Position numbers and translations under genes: made by a program. Source: Prorocentrum cordatum (taxonomy: Eukaryota; Sar; Dinophyceae; Prorocentrales; Prorocentraceae). Taken from it: 37,500 nucleotides of DNA. The first letter of the stretch is position 1; each line of letters begins with the position of its first letter. The stretch spans positions 1 through 37,500 of the forward strand of contig CAUYUJ010014348.1 of NCBI GenBank assembly GCA_963575745.1, read 5' to 3'. The notes beneath the pieces are model-generated. The model was given only the letters and a program-made list of their open reading frames with translations. It made no database searches and was not told the DNA's origin. Shown here piece by piece: positions 9,898 to 19,985 of the stretch.

Positions 9898-10375
9898 TCG
9901 TCCTTCTCCTCCTCCTCCTCACCCTCCTCCTCCTCCTCCTCCTCCTCCTCCTCCTCCTCCTCCTCCTCCTCCTCCTCCTCCTCCTCTTCGTCCACGTCCT
10001 CATCCTCGTCTTCCTCTTCCTTGTGCTCCTCCTCGTCCTGCTCCTGGCCCCCCATCTTCCCCTCCTCCTCCTCCTCCTCCTCCTCCTCCCCTCCTCCTCC
10101 TCCTCTCCTCCTCCTCCTACTCCTACTCCTCGTCCTCCGCCTCGTCCCCCTCCCCCTCCTCCTCCTCCTCCTCCTCCTCTTCCCTTCCCATCCTCCTCAT
10201 CCTCCTCCTCCTCGTCCTCCTCCTCCTCCTCCTCCTCCTCCTCCTCCTCCCCCTCCCCATCCTCCTCCTCGTCCTCCTCCTCGTCCCCCTCCTCCTCCTC
10301 CTCCTCCTCCTCCTCCTCATCGTGCTCCTCCTCCTCCTCCTCCTCTTCCTCCTCCTCTTCCCCCTCCTCCTTTCC
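9898..10375. repeat. large (CCT)n microsatellite block
   Basis: About 480 bp of CCT/CTC triplets with GTC, CAT and CCC interruptions, preceded from about 9690 by GTCGTC/CATCCTC triplets. Confidence 0.9.
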
Positions 10376-10436
10376 CCCGCCCTCCTCGCACTGCTCTTTT
10401 CCACGCGGTCGACGGCCCGTAGAGATGAAAACGGAC

Positions 10437-10545
10437 GCCGATTGGGTGCGCCATACGCTTCGCGCTCAACCATAGGTTGCGCCCTCGGCCGCCGAGAATA
10501 CAACCGTCTCGGCCGCCGAAGATTGCACGGTTTCCCTCTGGGCCG
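10437..10545. repeat. two fragments of the GGTTGCGCC minisatellite unit
   Basis: CCATAGGTTGCGCCCTCGGC-CGCCGAGAATACAACCGTCTC and a shorter GGCCGCCGAAGATTGC repeat. Same unit as the array at 16.6 kb, lying between the CCT and GGA blocks. Confidence 0.65.
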
Positions 10546-10554
10546 TAGGCGACC

Positions 10555-10828
10555 CGAGGAGGAGGAGGATAAGGAGGAGGAGTAGAAGGAGGTGGAGGAT
10601 GCGGAGGGGGAGGAGGAGGAGGAGGACGAGGAGGAGAAGGACGAGGAGGAGGACGAGGAGGAGGAAGAGGAGGAGGAGGGAGAGGAGGAGGAGGAGGAGG
10701 AGGAGGAGGAGGAGGAGGAGGAGGAGGAGGAGGAGGAGGAGGAGGGGGAGGAGGAGGAGGAGGAGGATGAGGAGGAGGAGGACGAGGAGGAGGAGGAGGA
10801 CAAAGATGAGGAGGAGGAGGAGGAGGAT
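10555..10828. repeat. large (GGA)n microsatellite block
   Basis: About 270 bp of GGA/GAC triplets. With 9898-10375 it forms an inverted pair around a 180-bp spacer. Confidence 0.9.
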
Positions 10829-10955
10829 TATCAGCGAGAAGGGGGGGTGCGAACAAAAAGTGCCCTAGATGCAATCTTTGACCTGCAGTTGCGGGGGAGC
10901 TTTGGTGTCGGGAACACCACATGTGGCAACGTGGGCTCCGACCGATCCAAGATAC
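10829..10955. repeat. about 125-bp repeat, copy 1 of 2
   Basis: It contains TGCAATCTTTGACCTG and ACCACATGTGGCAACGTGGG. It is closely repeated at 11236-11360 in the same orientation, offset by about 407 bp. The second copy lies in the 3' untranslated part of the RT element. Confidence 0.75.
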
Positions 10956-11119
10956 CCCCGTCTTGAGGACTATCGCCGGCTGGAGCTGGGCAGACTGGGC
11001 CGGACGGAACCCAAGGAGGTCATGGCCCAGCCGGTTGCTTGGCATGCTGGCACACAGGGCTGAACAGACGAATCTTACGTCTGATGGATGGTGTATGACG
11101 GGGAAGGGGGGCGGGGAAA

Positions 11120-11235
11120 CTAGACCCTCGCCTGCGCACCCCTCGGGCCGAGAGGGCTGCGACGAGGTGCACACTCCCTCCTGACGATAAGCCCCCTCAG
11201 CAACTACCCTGCCTTCCCAAAACTGATATGAGCGA
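11120..11235. repeat. 116-bp direct repeat, downstream copy
   Basis: It aligns without gaps to 16478-16593 with about 14 mismatches (roughly 88% identity). It begins CTAGACCCTCG and ends ACTGATATGAGCGA. It flanks the 3' side of the RT element. Confidence 0.8.
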
Positions 11236-11360
11236 TTATTAGCGAGAAGGGGAAGTGTGAGGAAAACGTGCCCTAGCTGCAATCTTTGACCTGTGGTTGC
11301 GGGGGAGCTTGGTGTCGGGAGCACCACATGTGGCAACGTGGGCTCCGACCAATCCGAAAT
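11236..11360. repeat. about 125-bp repeat, copy 2 of 2
   Basis: Partner of 10829-10955. It lies between the end of ORF2 and the 116-bp repeat, so copy 1 may be a remnant of a second, tandem element end. Confidence 0.75.
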
Positions 11361-11482
11361 GCCCAACGCTGAAACATACGCCCCCAAGCCCCCAAACGCT
11401 GTCCACAATTGCGCAAAAGCTGGTCATAGATTGGCCGCTGGCAAGCATCCCTCTGGCGCCTTGGAGCCTCTGGTTTTGCCAT

Positions 11483-13250
11483 TCAGGGAGGCGAAGAAAA
11501 CAGACAGTCAAAGTCCAAGGCGGCTACAGGAGGCTCGCGAGGCGAAAACGCCCCCCAGCGAGATGCGCAGAGGTGAGACAATACGACGGGGTCGTCGTAT
11601 CTGTCGCGGCTCAGGACATCCGCGGGGTTGTCGGCAGACGGGATCCTTTCCAACCGCGGCCTGGCTCCAAGAACCGTCAAGGCCGCTGTGGCCACAAGGG
11701 CCAGGCGGCACACGGTTTGACTAATGCAGCCTCGGCTGCCTGGTTGTCGATCAACCACAGCACGTCCCTGTTTTCAGCAGGGACGGCGCGGACCATGCCA
11801 GGAGAGGGGCGGCTAGCAGTTTTGCCTGGCTGATCACGTGGCCGCCCTGTGCGCCGAGGTGGGCAAACATGCTGGGGAAACGTCGTAGACCAGGCAAACA
11901 GGCGACCGTCATGGAACCAACACCAGGGCGCCAAGTCGCGGCGGTGTGTCCCTTTCTGCGGAGGCGTCCGTGCATGCCACCACTGGCGGAGGCGGGTCAT
12001 GCGTGATGGTCAGCGGCCGGGGCGAGGCGCGTCGTGCCACGGAGGATAGATACTTGCCGAAGATTCGGTGAGTTACGTAGTATCCTCGTAATACTGGCGC
12101 GCAGTAGGTGCGGACAGGGCTCCGCGAGAAGTGTCGGCAAGCAAGCGAGCTGCCCAGCCATGTGCTAATGCTGCGCAGGTGTGCGGCGTCGCCTGACTGG
12201 AGACGCCCGGTCAACAACATGTGTTCGATCTCGTCCAGAGAACGACTGCGCGCCCCTGGCTCGGGCTCAAAACCTACCGCCAAATCTGTCTGGATCCGGC
12301 TACGGTCGTTCAGATGTCCCAGGAGAGGCAGCATCGACGTTGGCGGCGCGCGCTTTCCGCCCGAGAATGCACCGCCGAGCAGGCGCGCATGCTCTTGGAA
12401 AGCCTGCTGGGCGTCTCCCTTGGAAAATGCAAAATCAACGATAAGGTTGTCGTCGACGCAATGCCCGCCCATGATGTACAGCAGGCGGCGAGCGGCGGCT
12501 GCGAGGAGGAGCGGGGCCCGGTTGAATAGGTCCACCGCCGACCCCAAGCCGAAGGGCAAGCCGCGGAGCACGCTGCACATGCGCTCTTGCGTGGTGGGGT
12601 GGAGAAGGGCCACTGCGACGATTCCCATGTCCCGGCGGGTGGGGCATAATTGCCGGCACCCTTTTCCACCAGTCCTCCACTGACGCGACGAGTTCGAACC
12701 GCTCGGGGGGCGCGCGGCCGTCTTCCCAGACACGGACGGTCAACGCGCGCACCGCAAGCAACGGCAGCTCTGGCGGAATAACTACTAGCGTTTCAGACCA
12801 GGAGGATAAGGCATTAGTTCGGGACCTCCTTCCATCGTCGATTCAACGCCGCTTGTCGCCCTGCCATATAGCGTGGCGCGGGAGCGGGCGATGGCCACCA
12901 GGCTCAAACCGGAGGTCAAGTTCGCGCCGCGTGATGACGGGGTCGGCCAGGCCCGCCTTGATCTCTTCAACAGTCAGATCATAGATGACCTTCGTCAAGG
13001 GGCCTGGGCGCGTGCTTCGTTCCATGTCATCCACGAGATGTTTGGCAGACGGTCCCCGCAGGTGTCTCAATTGGCTGCGGGGGCGCGTTGCGCCCGGCGG
13101 GTTTCGCAGAGCGTGGCTGGAGGGCACCGAAGGCCAGAACCTCAGCAACTATCTCGAACCCGTGGACGAGCTTACCTGGCAGGCCCTTGTCTGGCCAGTC
13201 TAAGAGCGCGACGGGCATCGCTGCAAACGCGGGCGACGTGCCTGTGTTTC
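11483..13250 (-). pseudogene. retroelement ORF2: reverse transcriptase-RNase H, frameshifted
   Basis: The pieces, in order, are GLPGKLVHGFEIVAEV (about 13200), RPLPRHAIWQG followed by a stop and IDDGRRS (about 12870-12830), VEDWWK (about 12670), LPFGLGSAVDLFNR (about 12560), the catalytic CVDDN (about 12450), ACTDAS, which opens the RNase H domain (about 11975), WLIDNQAAEAALVK (about 11760) and IPSADNPADVLSRD (about 11640), the RNase H C-terminal signature. At least four frame changes or stops separate them. The longest uninterrupted frame, 12733-11909, spans the RT palm and thumb. The RT active site reads VDD and is preserved. The polypeptide cannot be made from this copy. Confidence 0.75.
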
Positions 13251-15663
13251 GCGTGCGAATCCGCCCAACGGGCGAACCGCCGCAGCGGGGCGCGATGGCA
13301 CTCTTCGCCGATGCCACCGCTGATCGCGGACACGCGGCCCTAAAAGAGGCGTTGGCGTGGGCGGCGAATTGCAGATCGAGTTCCGAGCGGGGCGGGGCCG
13401 CGAACGGGAACGACGAAAGCTGCGCGCTGCGAACGTGCTCGTCTGGACCCACCCCGCGATCCGCGAGGCCAGGAAGTGCGCGGTCAGAGTCCGAGGGGCG
13501 ACGCTGCCGAGCAGCTGCGGCGCGCGTGAGCGATTTGGACCGCAAGGCTTGGACGTCGGACCCTTTCATGGTTGACGGGGCCCCGGCTTCGCGCATGCAA
13601 GCGTCGTAGTTGGTCAGGCAAGCCAAATCCATCGCGCTGACGTCGCGCGTCGCAACGCTGACAGCGTAGCTGGCGGGGGCAAACAGTTCGGACGGAAACG
13701 AAGCGAGAGCCTGTTCGAGCATCTCGGGGGAGCCTCCGAACACTGGTGATCCACGCAAGGATGGATGCCGCGCGGCGTCCGGCGGCGTCCGTCGCCCATC
13801 TGGCCACGCTTCGGTCGGCGACGAGGGCCAGGCCGAGCGCCTCTGGGCAGCGAGCGGGGCCAGGCCCTGGGCAGGGTGGACGAGTAGACAAATAATAACC
13901 ACCAGGCTGGGGATATGCGACGAGTGGGCAAGACTATGAAGGCGAGCCGGCGAATCGCGAGCTCCGGCTGGAGGTCGCACTGTGCTCATGCATACCTGGG
14001 GAAAATCACCCTCCGGGAGCAGCGGGGGCGCGGCGCCCTCCTTCCATGGCGCATTCCCCGGGACATGAGATGCCAGAGGCTGGCGGCGCCCATCGTCCAA
14101 AAACCGCTGGTAGATGGAAACGTCGGCTCTCGCGGCCAGGGGCCTGTCCGCCGGGCGCTGGGCGTCCGACGTCAGCGCGAAGAAACGACCCAACGGGTGC
14201 GAGGGCGCAAACGCAGCGCCGGGCGCTGTTGGCCCTGCCCGGCCGACTTCATGGCGGAAGCGCCGCGACCGGCCGTCTCGAGGGGGCCGCTCGCGCGGGG
14301 CATTTGCGGCCCGCGCCGCCGGACGCGCGCGTCGAGTCCGGCCCGCCCTGGCGGCGCTACCTCGACGCGAGCGCAACCGGGCGGTCGGGGCCCGACTAGC
14401 TGTTCTGGGGAGAGCCCCTAGAACAACCCAGCCCTGCGCATCCGACCGAAACCATGCGCGTAACAAGACCGGCGGGGATCCCAACGTGGTCGTGAACTCC
14501 TGGCGGTGTTCGGCAGACATGACGCAAATTCGACCGCCCACCGAAAAACGAGATCGAGGTTATCGCAGCGATGCGAAACATAATCTCGAAGGCGGCGAAC
14601 ATCTGTTAGCGAAGGCGACGACCTTTCATCGGTGAGCGTTTTTTTCTGGCGAAGTTCGACGTGGCGCGCGGCGGGCAGGGGGCCCCCATGATAATAGAAA
14701 ATCGGGGTCGCACTCTTCGAGGTGCGGTGATATTGCATCAAAGGATAATTTCTTGAGAACGCTCGCCCAGCGCGCCCGGGGATGGCGTCCGCGAGCCACG
14801 CGTCCAAGATGATACTGGGACTCGCACGCGCATCCATCAACCCGTTGTGACAAGAGAGACGCCGCGTGGACAAACGGCCCCCGCCCCATCGCGTGCGGAA
14901 ATCACACGTGCGCGCGGGCGGCCCAGGTCATCTGGCGGGGCCATCGGGATCCGCAGGGCCCGGTTGCCGGGGAGGGGGTTTGGCGACAGTGCCGAACCTG
15001 CAGTCCCACAGGCGCCTGCCACCTCGCTCGCGCGACTTTGGTCGCTGCCTGGGCGGTTGGACGAGGAGCCGGCCGCGGTCGATTTTGATCCCTTGACCCC
15101 GCGGGCACCTGCGGGCGGGGGGGGGGCGGGGGGGCGGGGGGCGACGGGCGACGGGGCGGCGGGGGAGGGAGCGGGAGGGGGAAGGGCGCGGGAAGGACTG
15201 CCCGATGGCAGGCCGCAGTCGCCGTGAAGCGGGGCGGCTCCAGCGCGGGGGCTTCGTCCGTCCGCGGGCCCTCCCCTCCCGCTGACCCTCCGGATGCCGC
15301 CCCCCCCCCCCGTCGTCTTTCTTGTCGCGCTGCCGCCCGCCGTCCACTCCCCCCCTTCCCTCGCCCCCATTTCCTCGGCGCCTTTTCGCTCGACCCCGCG
15401 CAGACGGGCGGGCCCGGCGCGGGCAGTGGAGGGGCGATGGGGGGACTGCGGGGCAGATGGCAGGAACTAATAGGATGGGGTGGAGAGGCATCGGCTAGGG
15501 TGGGCTCGGGAGGGGGGACTAGGCGAGAGCATGAGAAGACGTGGATGGTGGGATTCTGCGCGCACAGCGGGAGGGGCGGAATATCGCGCGCAACGTGAAC
15601 TGTCATTGCGTGAACATGGGATTTCATGTCGAAAAAATGAATACGTGAGCAGACAGGCGCCTC
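13251..15663 (-). other. retroelement spacer between ORF1 and the RT core
   Basis: Long minus-strand frames (14541-13027 and several at 14418-15627) cover this stretch. The last part of 14541-13027 runs directly into the RT N-terminal motif, so at least the 3' part belongs to ORF2. 14900-15450 is proline-, arginine- and G/C-tract-rich and shows no domain I can name. Confidence 0.4.
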
Positions 15664-16461
15664 TCAGCGCTTCCCGCATGACGGCGCTCCGTGATTCCAC
15701 ACGCCGCACAGATTGCAGCAATGCGGGCGCTTCTCGGGGCAATCCCTGCCGAGCCTCGTGCAACCGCGCTTGCTGTTGAAGGCGACGCAAAACGGCTTCT
15801 GGGGTGCCTGCGGCTTCGGCGGTCGGCGAGGAGTCTGGGCAGGGCTCACTGCGGGCGCCGCTTTCCCAGGGCCGCGCCGCCGCTGCCGCTTCGGAGGGTT
15901 CTCGGCCCCAAGGCCGTCGTCATCATCCGAACCCGGCTCTGCTTTGGGGCCGACAGCCGCCGCCCGGCGGGCGACGCCGGTGCCCGAGCAGTACAATTGC
16001 ACCACGCACTGCACGTCCTTGGCATGGTTGATGGCTTCGCCCCAAGGCCAACCAGCGCCATTCAGGGCTTTGGCCTCGGCGCGAATGGTTTTGTCCCTGT
16101 CCACCACCCACTGCGCGACGTTCGCCTCGGGGCCGGGATGCTCCATCCACTTGCGGAACGCGAAGTCGTAGTAGGCGTGGGCTTCCTTCAGGTGGCGATT
16201 CCTGACCTTCCGGGAGGCCTTCTTCTCTTCGTCGCACAACTGTTTTGAATCCGCGACGATTGCGCCCGCCAGGGCCCAAGAGGTGGCGAGCAGCTTGAGC
16301 GCCCAGAACACATGCAGCAAAGCGGAGAGAAACAGGTCCGGCGCCCGGGCGGAGGCGGCCATGGTGAGACCAACGCCTCCTCCCAGGTCGCGCCTGTCCA
16401 CCTTGCCCTGGGCACGGGCGTCTGCGTCAAACCTGACATTCGACGAGGGGGTGAGCGACAC
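15664..16461 (-). CDS. retroelement ORF1, Gag-like nucleic-acid-binding protein (265 aa)
   Basis: An uninterrupted 265-codon frame with strong G/C third positions, starting 17 nt inside the element from the flanking repeat. It contains an alpha-helical region of the type found in this dinoflagellate family (FWALKLLATSWALAGAIVAD, about residues 52-71; KEAHAYYDFAFRKWM, about 95-110). A basic nuclear-targeting-like patch (PPKRQRRRGPG) precedes a cysteine/histidine-rich C-terminus (from CVAFNSKRGC to CCNLCGVWNHGAPSC) that should bind nucleic acid. It is the only intact frame of the element. The inferred role is packaging or chaperoning of the element RNA. The protein may lack an N-terminal part seen in longer relatives. 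Confidence 0.65.
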   Translation of the reverse strand: MSLTPSSNVRFDADARAQGKVDRRDLGGGVGLTMAASARAPDLFLSALLHVFWALKLLATSWALAGAIVADSKQLCDEEKKASRKVRNRHLKEAHAYYDFAFRKWMEHPGPEANVAQWVVDRDKTIRAEAKALNGAGWPWGEAINHAKDVQCVVQLYCSGTGVARRAAAVGPKAEPGSDDDDGLGAENPPKRQRRRGPGKAAPAVSPAQTPRRPPKPQAPQKPFCVAFNSKRGCTRLGRDCPEKRPHCCNLCGVWNHGAPSCGKR

Positions 16462-16477
16462 GCTCCGCTGCGCGGAC

Positions 16478-16593
16478 CTAAACCCTCGTTTGCGCGCCCT
16501 TCGGGCCGAGAGGGCTGCGACGAGGTGCGCGCTCCCTCCTGACGATAATCCCCATCAACACCAACCCTGTCTTCCCAAAACTGATAGGAGCGA
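16478..16593. repeat. 116-bp direct repeat, upstream copy
   Basis: Partner of 11120-11235, in the same orientation. It lies 17 nt upstream of the ORF1 start codon. Candidate LTR-like terminus. Confidence 0.8.
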
Positions 16594-16635
16594 GGACGAG
16601 CACGGGTCGCCTAAACCCTTTCGAACAAAACACCC

Positions 16636-17285
16636 TCCACGATGTGTTGCGCCATAGGTTGCGCCCTTGGCCGCCGAAAATAAAACCATCATTCATCAGT
16701 TGCGCCATAGGTTGCGCCCTCGGCTGCCGAACATAAACGGGTCGTTTCTCAGTTGCGCCATAGGTTGCGCCATCGGCCGCCGAACATAAACCCGTCGCCA
16801 ATCGGTTGCGCCATGGGTTGCGCCCTCGGCGGCCGAGATAAAACCGCCTCCTACCGGTTGCACTATACGTTGCGCCCTCGGCCGCCGAAAATAAACCCAT
16901 CGCCTAGCGGTTGCGCCGTAGATTGCGCCCTCGGCAGCCGAGAACAAAACCGTCTCCTATCGATTGCGCCATAGGTTGCGCCATCGGCGGCCGAGAATAA
17001 AACCGTTTCCTACCGGTGGCGCCATGGCCCTCGGCGGCCGAGAATAAAACCGCCCCCTATTTCTACCTGTTGCGCCGTAGGTTGCGCCCTCGACGGCCGG
17101 GAATAAAACCGTCTCCGATCGGTTGCGCCATAGGTTGCGCCCTCGGCCGCAGAAAATAGAACCCTCTCCTATCGGTTGCGCCATAGGTTGCCTTTCGGCA
17201 GCCGAAAATAAAACCGTTTCCGATCGGTTGCGCCGTAGGTTGCGCCCTCGGCAGCCGAGGATAAAACCGTTGCGTTACGGGTGCG
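16636..17285. repeat. minisatellite of about 12 units, 50-58 bp each
   Basis: Unit: GGTTGCGCCATAGGTTGCGC, CCTCGGCCGCCGAAAATAAA, ACCGTCTCCTATC. One unit carries an internal deletion (near 17020) and one is extended (near 17060). It starts about 45 bp beyond the 116-bp repeat of the RT element. Confidence 0.85.
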
Positions 17286-17436
17286 ACCGTCAGTTCAATT
17301 CAGTTCAGTTCACCTCGCGAGAAACAAATTCGGGCGACGCCCGAAACATCCGCCGACCATGTGATCGCCGCGTGGCAGAGGCTGTTCGCTTTTTCTCTGC
17401 TATCTCTGAGGGTGTCCTGAACGACGCCTCTCCCAG

Positions 17437-17705
17437 GAAACTCGCGAATCCCGCGGTTTCGTAACATTCCCGGAAGACGTCGAGCCCTAGGGAAGCCCCT
17501 CCCCTTTCATCCCTTCCCGCCAGGAGGCTCCCTCGGAGGGGAGGGGGGGCCGGCCCTGATCGCGGCCCCGGTTCCGGCTCCGGCCCCGGTTCCAGCCCCA
17601 GACAGGCCCTGGCCCAAATCCCGCGAACCCCTCGGTTCCACAAAATTCCAGAAAGACGTCGACGGGAACCCTTTCCCTTTCATCCCTTCCCGCCAGGAAC
17701 GGGGG
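17437..17705. repeat. about 90-bp direct repeat pair
   Basis: 17437-17527 and 17616-17705 share CGCGAAYCCCKCGGTTYC, AAGACGTCGA and CCCTTTCATCCCTTCCCGCC before diverging. Confidence 0.65.
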
Positions 17706-18300
17706 GCCCCGGGAAAGTCCAGGGGAAATCTCAGGTCAGACGCCACCCCCCCGGGCGGTTCGGCGCAGCCCCGGCCCCGGCGGGTCCCGGCCCTCGGCTC
17801 CCGGCCCCGGCTCCGGTTCCGGCCCCGGTTCCAGCCCCATCCCCAGCCTGCGGCCCCGACCCCGCCCAGGCTCCGCCACGGCCCCGCGCCCCATTCCCGG
17901 CCCCGGCCCCATGTGTCCGATCCCGCCAGCCCTCCCCGCCCCGCTCCCACTTTTGGCCCCGGCCCCGCTCTCCGATCCCGCCGGCTCTGCCCCCCGGGCC
18001 CTTCCCGGCCTCGGCCGCAGTTGGTCCCAGCCCCGGTCCCGGCTCTCGTTTCCGGCTGGCCCTGGCCCCGACTGCAGCTGGTCCCGCCCCAACCCCGGCC
18101 CCTGCCAGTCCAGCCCCAATCCCGTCTCCGGTTCCGGCCCCGGCCTCGGCCTCGGCCGGTCGCGGGGGGCCCCGGCCCCGGCCCGTCCCCGGCCCTGGCC
18201 CCGGTCCCGGCCCCCCGGCCCTGGCAGACCCCGGCCTCTGTCCCGGCCCTGCGCGGCCCCCCTGGCCGTGGCCCTGGCTCCTGGCCCACTCCGGCCCGGC
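17540..18300. repeat. GGCCCCGGTTCC-type degenerate minisatellite
   Basis: About 760 bp of CGGCCCCGGCTCCGG variants with a 6-12 bp period. All reading frames become Gly/Ala/Arg/Pro strings, so the long frames here are not genes. 18300-18555 is C/T-rich. Confidence 0.7.
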
Positions 18301-18554
18301 CGCGGCCCGGAACATCCTCGCCATTATCTCCTTCCTTCTCCTCCTCATGATCGCCACGCTCTACTCGCCTCTGCCCTTCCTTCGTGCCCCCCTCCACCTG
18401 TACATGCGACCCTGCTCGCCTCACTCTCCTCCTATTCATTCCCCCCCCGTGCTCCTACTCCTTCTTATCCACCTTTTCCTCCTGTCCCTCTCCTCATCTT
18501 CCTCCCCATGCTCCGCGCCTCCCTCCCGAACTTCAGGGTCGGCGGCACCCGCCG

Positions 18555-18641
18555 TAAGGCCTTTGCAATCGTATCCAAACTATTCTTTGATTATTTCGAA
18601 TATTCCTCCTGTAGGGGGAAATGCCCGACTTGAACCTATCA
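18555..18641 (-). repeat. TCGGGCATTTCCCCCTACAG element end, copy 2
   Basis: On the minus strand: AAGTCGGGCATTTCCCCCTA, CAGGAGGAATATTCGAAATA and ATCAAAGAATAGTTTGG. Same order as copy 1. Confidence 0.5.
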
Positions 18642-18770
18642 AGTGGGGATTTATGACTGTCCTTTCGGGTTTATCGGGAACTGTCCCCACCGAGGAGGGT
18701 GGGCCTGTGCGGGCGAGACACCACGGCCTAGTGGCAGTGGGGACAGGTCAGGGTCGGGAATTGTTTGATA

Positions 18771-18802
18771 GCGTGTCGCCCGGGCAGCCCAGGCGACACG
18801 CT
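18771..18802. repeat. short palindrome AGCGTGTCGCC...GGCGACACGCT
   Basis: 11-bp perfect arms with a 10-bp G/C loop. A third copy, AGCGTGTCGC, follows at about 18820. Confidence 0.6.
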
Positions 18803-18860
18803 GTGCCCTGCGAGTGGATAGCGTGTCGCACCGCTCCGCGGGACGGGAATCGGTAGCGAC

Positions 18861-18941
18861 ATCCGAACCCTACCCCCTCCGACCATCGATTCCCCCGAAT
18901 CGATGGGAGGAATCGATGGGAGGCGGGGGTAAGGTTCGGAT
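18861..18941. repeat. 81-bp hairpin (ATCCGAACCCTACCCCC...)
   Basis: The arms ATCCGAACCCTACCCCCTCC and their complement GGGGGTAAGGTTCGGAT, with nested CATCGATTC/GAATCGATG palindromes, make a nearly complete fold-back. GAACCCTACCCC recurs at 18967. Confidence 0.6.
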
Positions 18942-19176
18942 TCCGCCGTGTGTTCCACGGATTTCGAACCCTACCCCAGCCGCGCATCGAGATGCCCGAA
19001 TCGTTGATCGAAGGTAGCGTTCAGATTTCGCCGCCGGGGAAAGCTCGGAAAGGCTTGGGACGTTGAGGCTCGGTGACCAGGAAGTGGACAGCGTGGTCGC
19101 GCCGAAGCGTGGCGGACCAGAACCGGCGGCGCGGCGCACTGCGCAAAAGCTCCCGACCGTAGGCGATGTTAAGCAG

Positions 19177-19262
19177 AAGAGGAGGCGGAGGAGGAGGAGG
19201 AGGAGGAGGAGGAGGAGGAGGAGGAGGAGAAGGAGGAGCCAGGAGGAGCCAGGAGGAGGAGC
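19177..19262. repeat. (GGA)n microsatellite after the exon 3 donor
   Basis: CCT triplets on the coding strand, beginning about 25 nt beyond the GA donor of intron 3. Confidence 0.85.
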
Positions 19263-19287
19263 AGCCAGGAGGGAGGGCCGGCGAGTC

Positions 19288-19380
19288 CAAGAAGCCCGTC
19301 AGCATCTCCGTGGCCGTTCCCGCCGCGATGGCGTTCACCTGCTCGAGCGCCTCCGCGGCCTCCTTGAAGGGCGACCACGC
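19288..19380 (-). CDS. NOP56: NOP56 exon 3 (NOP5NT domain)
   Basis: This 93-nt exon encodes 31 residues starting AWSPFKEAAEALEQVNAIAA, which matches the family motif F-x-PF-K-x-A-x-EALE-x-x-NAIxEG, and ending EMLTGFL. About 95% of third codon positions are G or C. Acceptor GAG|GCG, phase 0. The donor is TTG|GACTCG, a GA donor, and the GA is repeated at the start of exon 4. The open frame extends upstream to an ATG at 19476 and downstream through a proline tract to 19021. Those extensions have no Nop56 similarity and are read as intron. The codon use in this block is among the clearest coding signals in the window. Confidence 0.9.
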
Positions 19381-19985
19381 CTCGGCCCGGCTGGCCAAGG
19401 GGACGCCCAGAACCCTCGCACGCCGCGGCTGCCGCCACGGCTGCTCGCCGTCGCCGTCAGCGCTGCCGCCCGCCATCCTCCTGACCGCGCACGCTCACTC
19501 AAGATGGCTTCCATCATGCCCGGTGGCAACTCACGGGAGACTCCCATGCCAGCTTGCTGGCTCCCGTGCGTCGGCGCTGGCCGACGCTGGCCGACGCTCA
19601 TCGACGCTACATCGACGCTTGCCCATCAGTTACCAGACGCGGGGCGCACGCTGGTGCACTCCAACGACGGAATTGCGAGGCAATGCAAGGACCCCACGAC
19701 TCTGCGGGGGCAGCAAGCGGCCATAACCACATCGAGGACGCACCCTGGAGTATGTTCTGCGCATGTCAGCAAGCGTCAGAACACCGAAATCGGCTTAGTA
19801 CTGGTTGTGTTCGATCTGGGCGTCCCAGGCGGGCCAACTCGACCACAACCAGAACCCAAATCTGATGCCGAGGTCAGCGGGTTCTTGCCCAAAGGGCCCT
19901 CTCGAAGAACCCGCTTGGTTGTGGTTGTGGTTCTTCGTTGTGCCCTAACGGGTCGTACAAACATGTCGATTGTTTTCCACTTGTA

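Larger units (their letters stand above)
11120..16593 (-). mobile_element. degenerate RT/RNase H retroelement with 116-bp flanking repeats
   Basis: On the minus strand the order is: direct repeat, intact ORF1 (Gag-like), a spacer, a broken RT-RNase H ORF2 and the second direct repeat. The RT and RNase H motifs are those of the abundant dinoflagellate family that is often annotated as a retroviral-type Pol. No integrase or protease was seen. The element occupies half of NOP56 intron 3 in gene orientation. The flanking repeats suggest LTR-like ends, but their short length and lack of TG/CA termini leave the class open. Confidence 0.7.
8222..19287 (-). other. NOP56: NOP56 intron 3 (GA-AG, about 11.1 kb)
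   Basis: The boundaries are TTG|GACTCG and CAG|GAG. The 2-nt GA is shared by both sites. The largest intron seen, it holds the RT/RNase H element with its flanking repeats, the 12-unit minisatellite, a GGCCCC-rich block and the largest CCT/GGA microsatellite pair. 8222-9200 has no feature that I recognise. Confidence 0.75.

Noticed and set aside
9753-10966. Long Glu-, Arg-, Ser-, Leu- and Pro-rich frames on both strands
   Set aside because: They are translations of CCT/GGA microsatellites. Every frame is open because the triplets contain no stop.
13027-14541. 504-codon minus-strand frame as an intact host protein
   Set aside because: Its 3' end is the RT N-terminal motif (GLPGKLVHGF) of the retroelement and the rest is element spacer, so it is part of a broken ORF2.
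17507-18439. 310-codon Gly/Arg/Ala-rich minus-strand frame
   Set aside because: Produced by the GGCCCCGGTTCC minisatellite. All frames are similarly open and no domain is visible.
19021-19476. Continuous 151-codon minus-strand frame starting MAGGSADGDGEQ and containing exon 3
   Set aside because: Only 19380-19288 matches Nop56. The flanking parts lack family similarity, the downstream part passes through a CCT microsatellite as poly-proline, and the spliced model with exons 2 and 4 explains the conserved part better.
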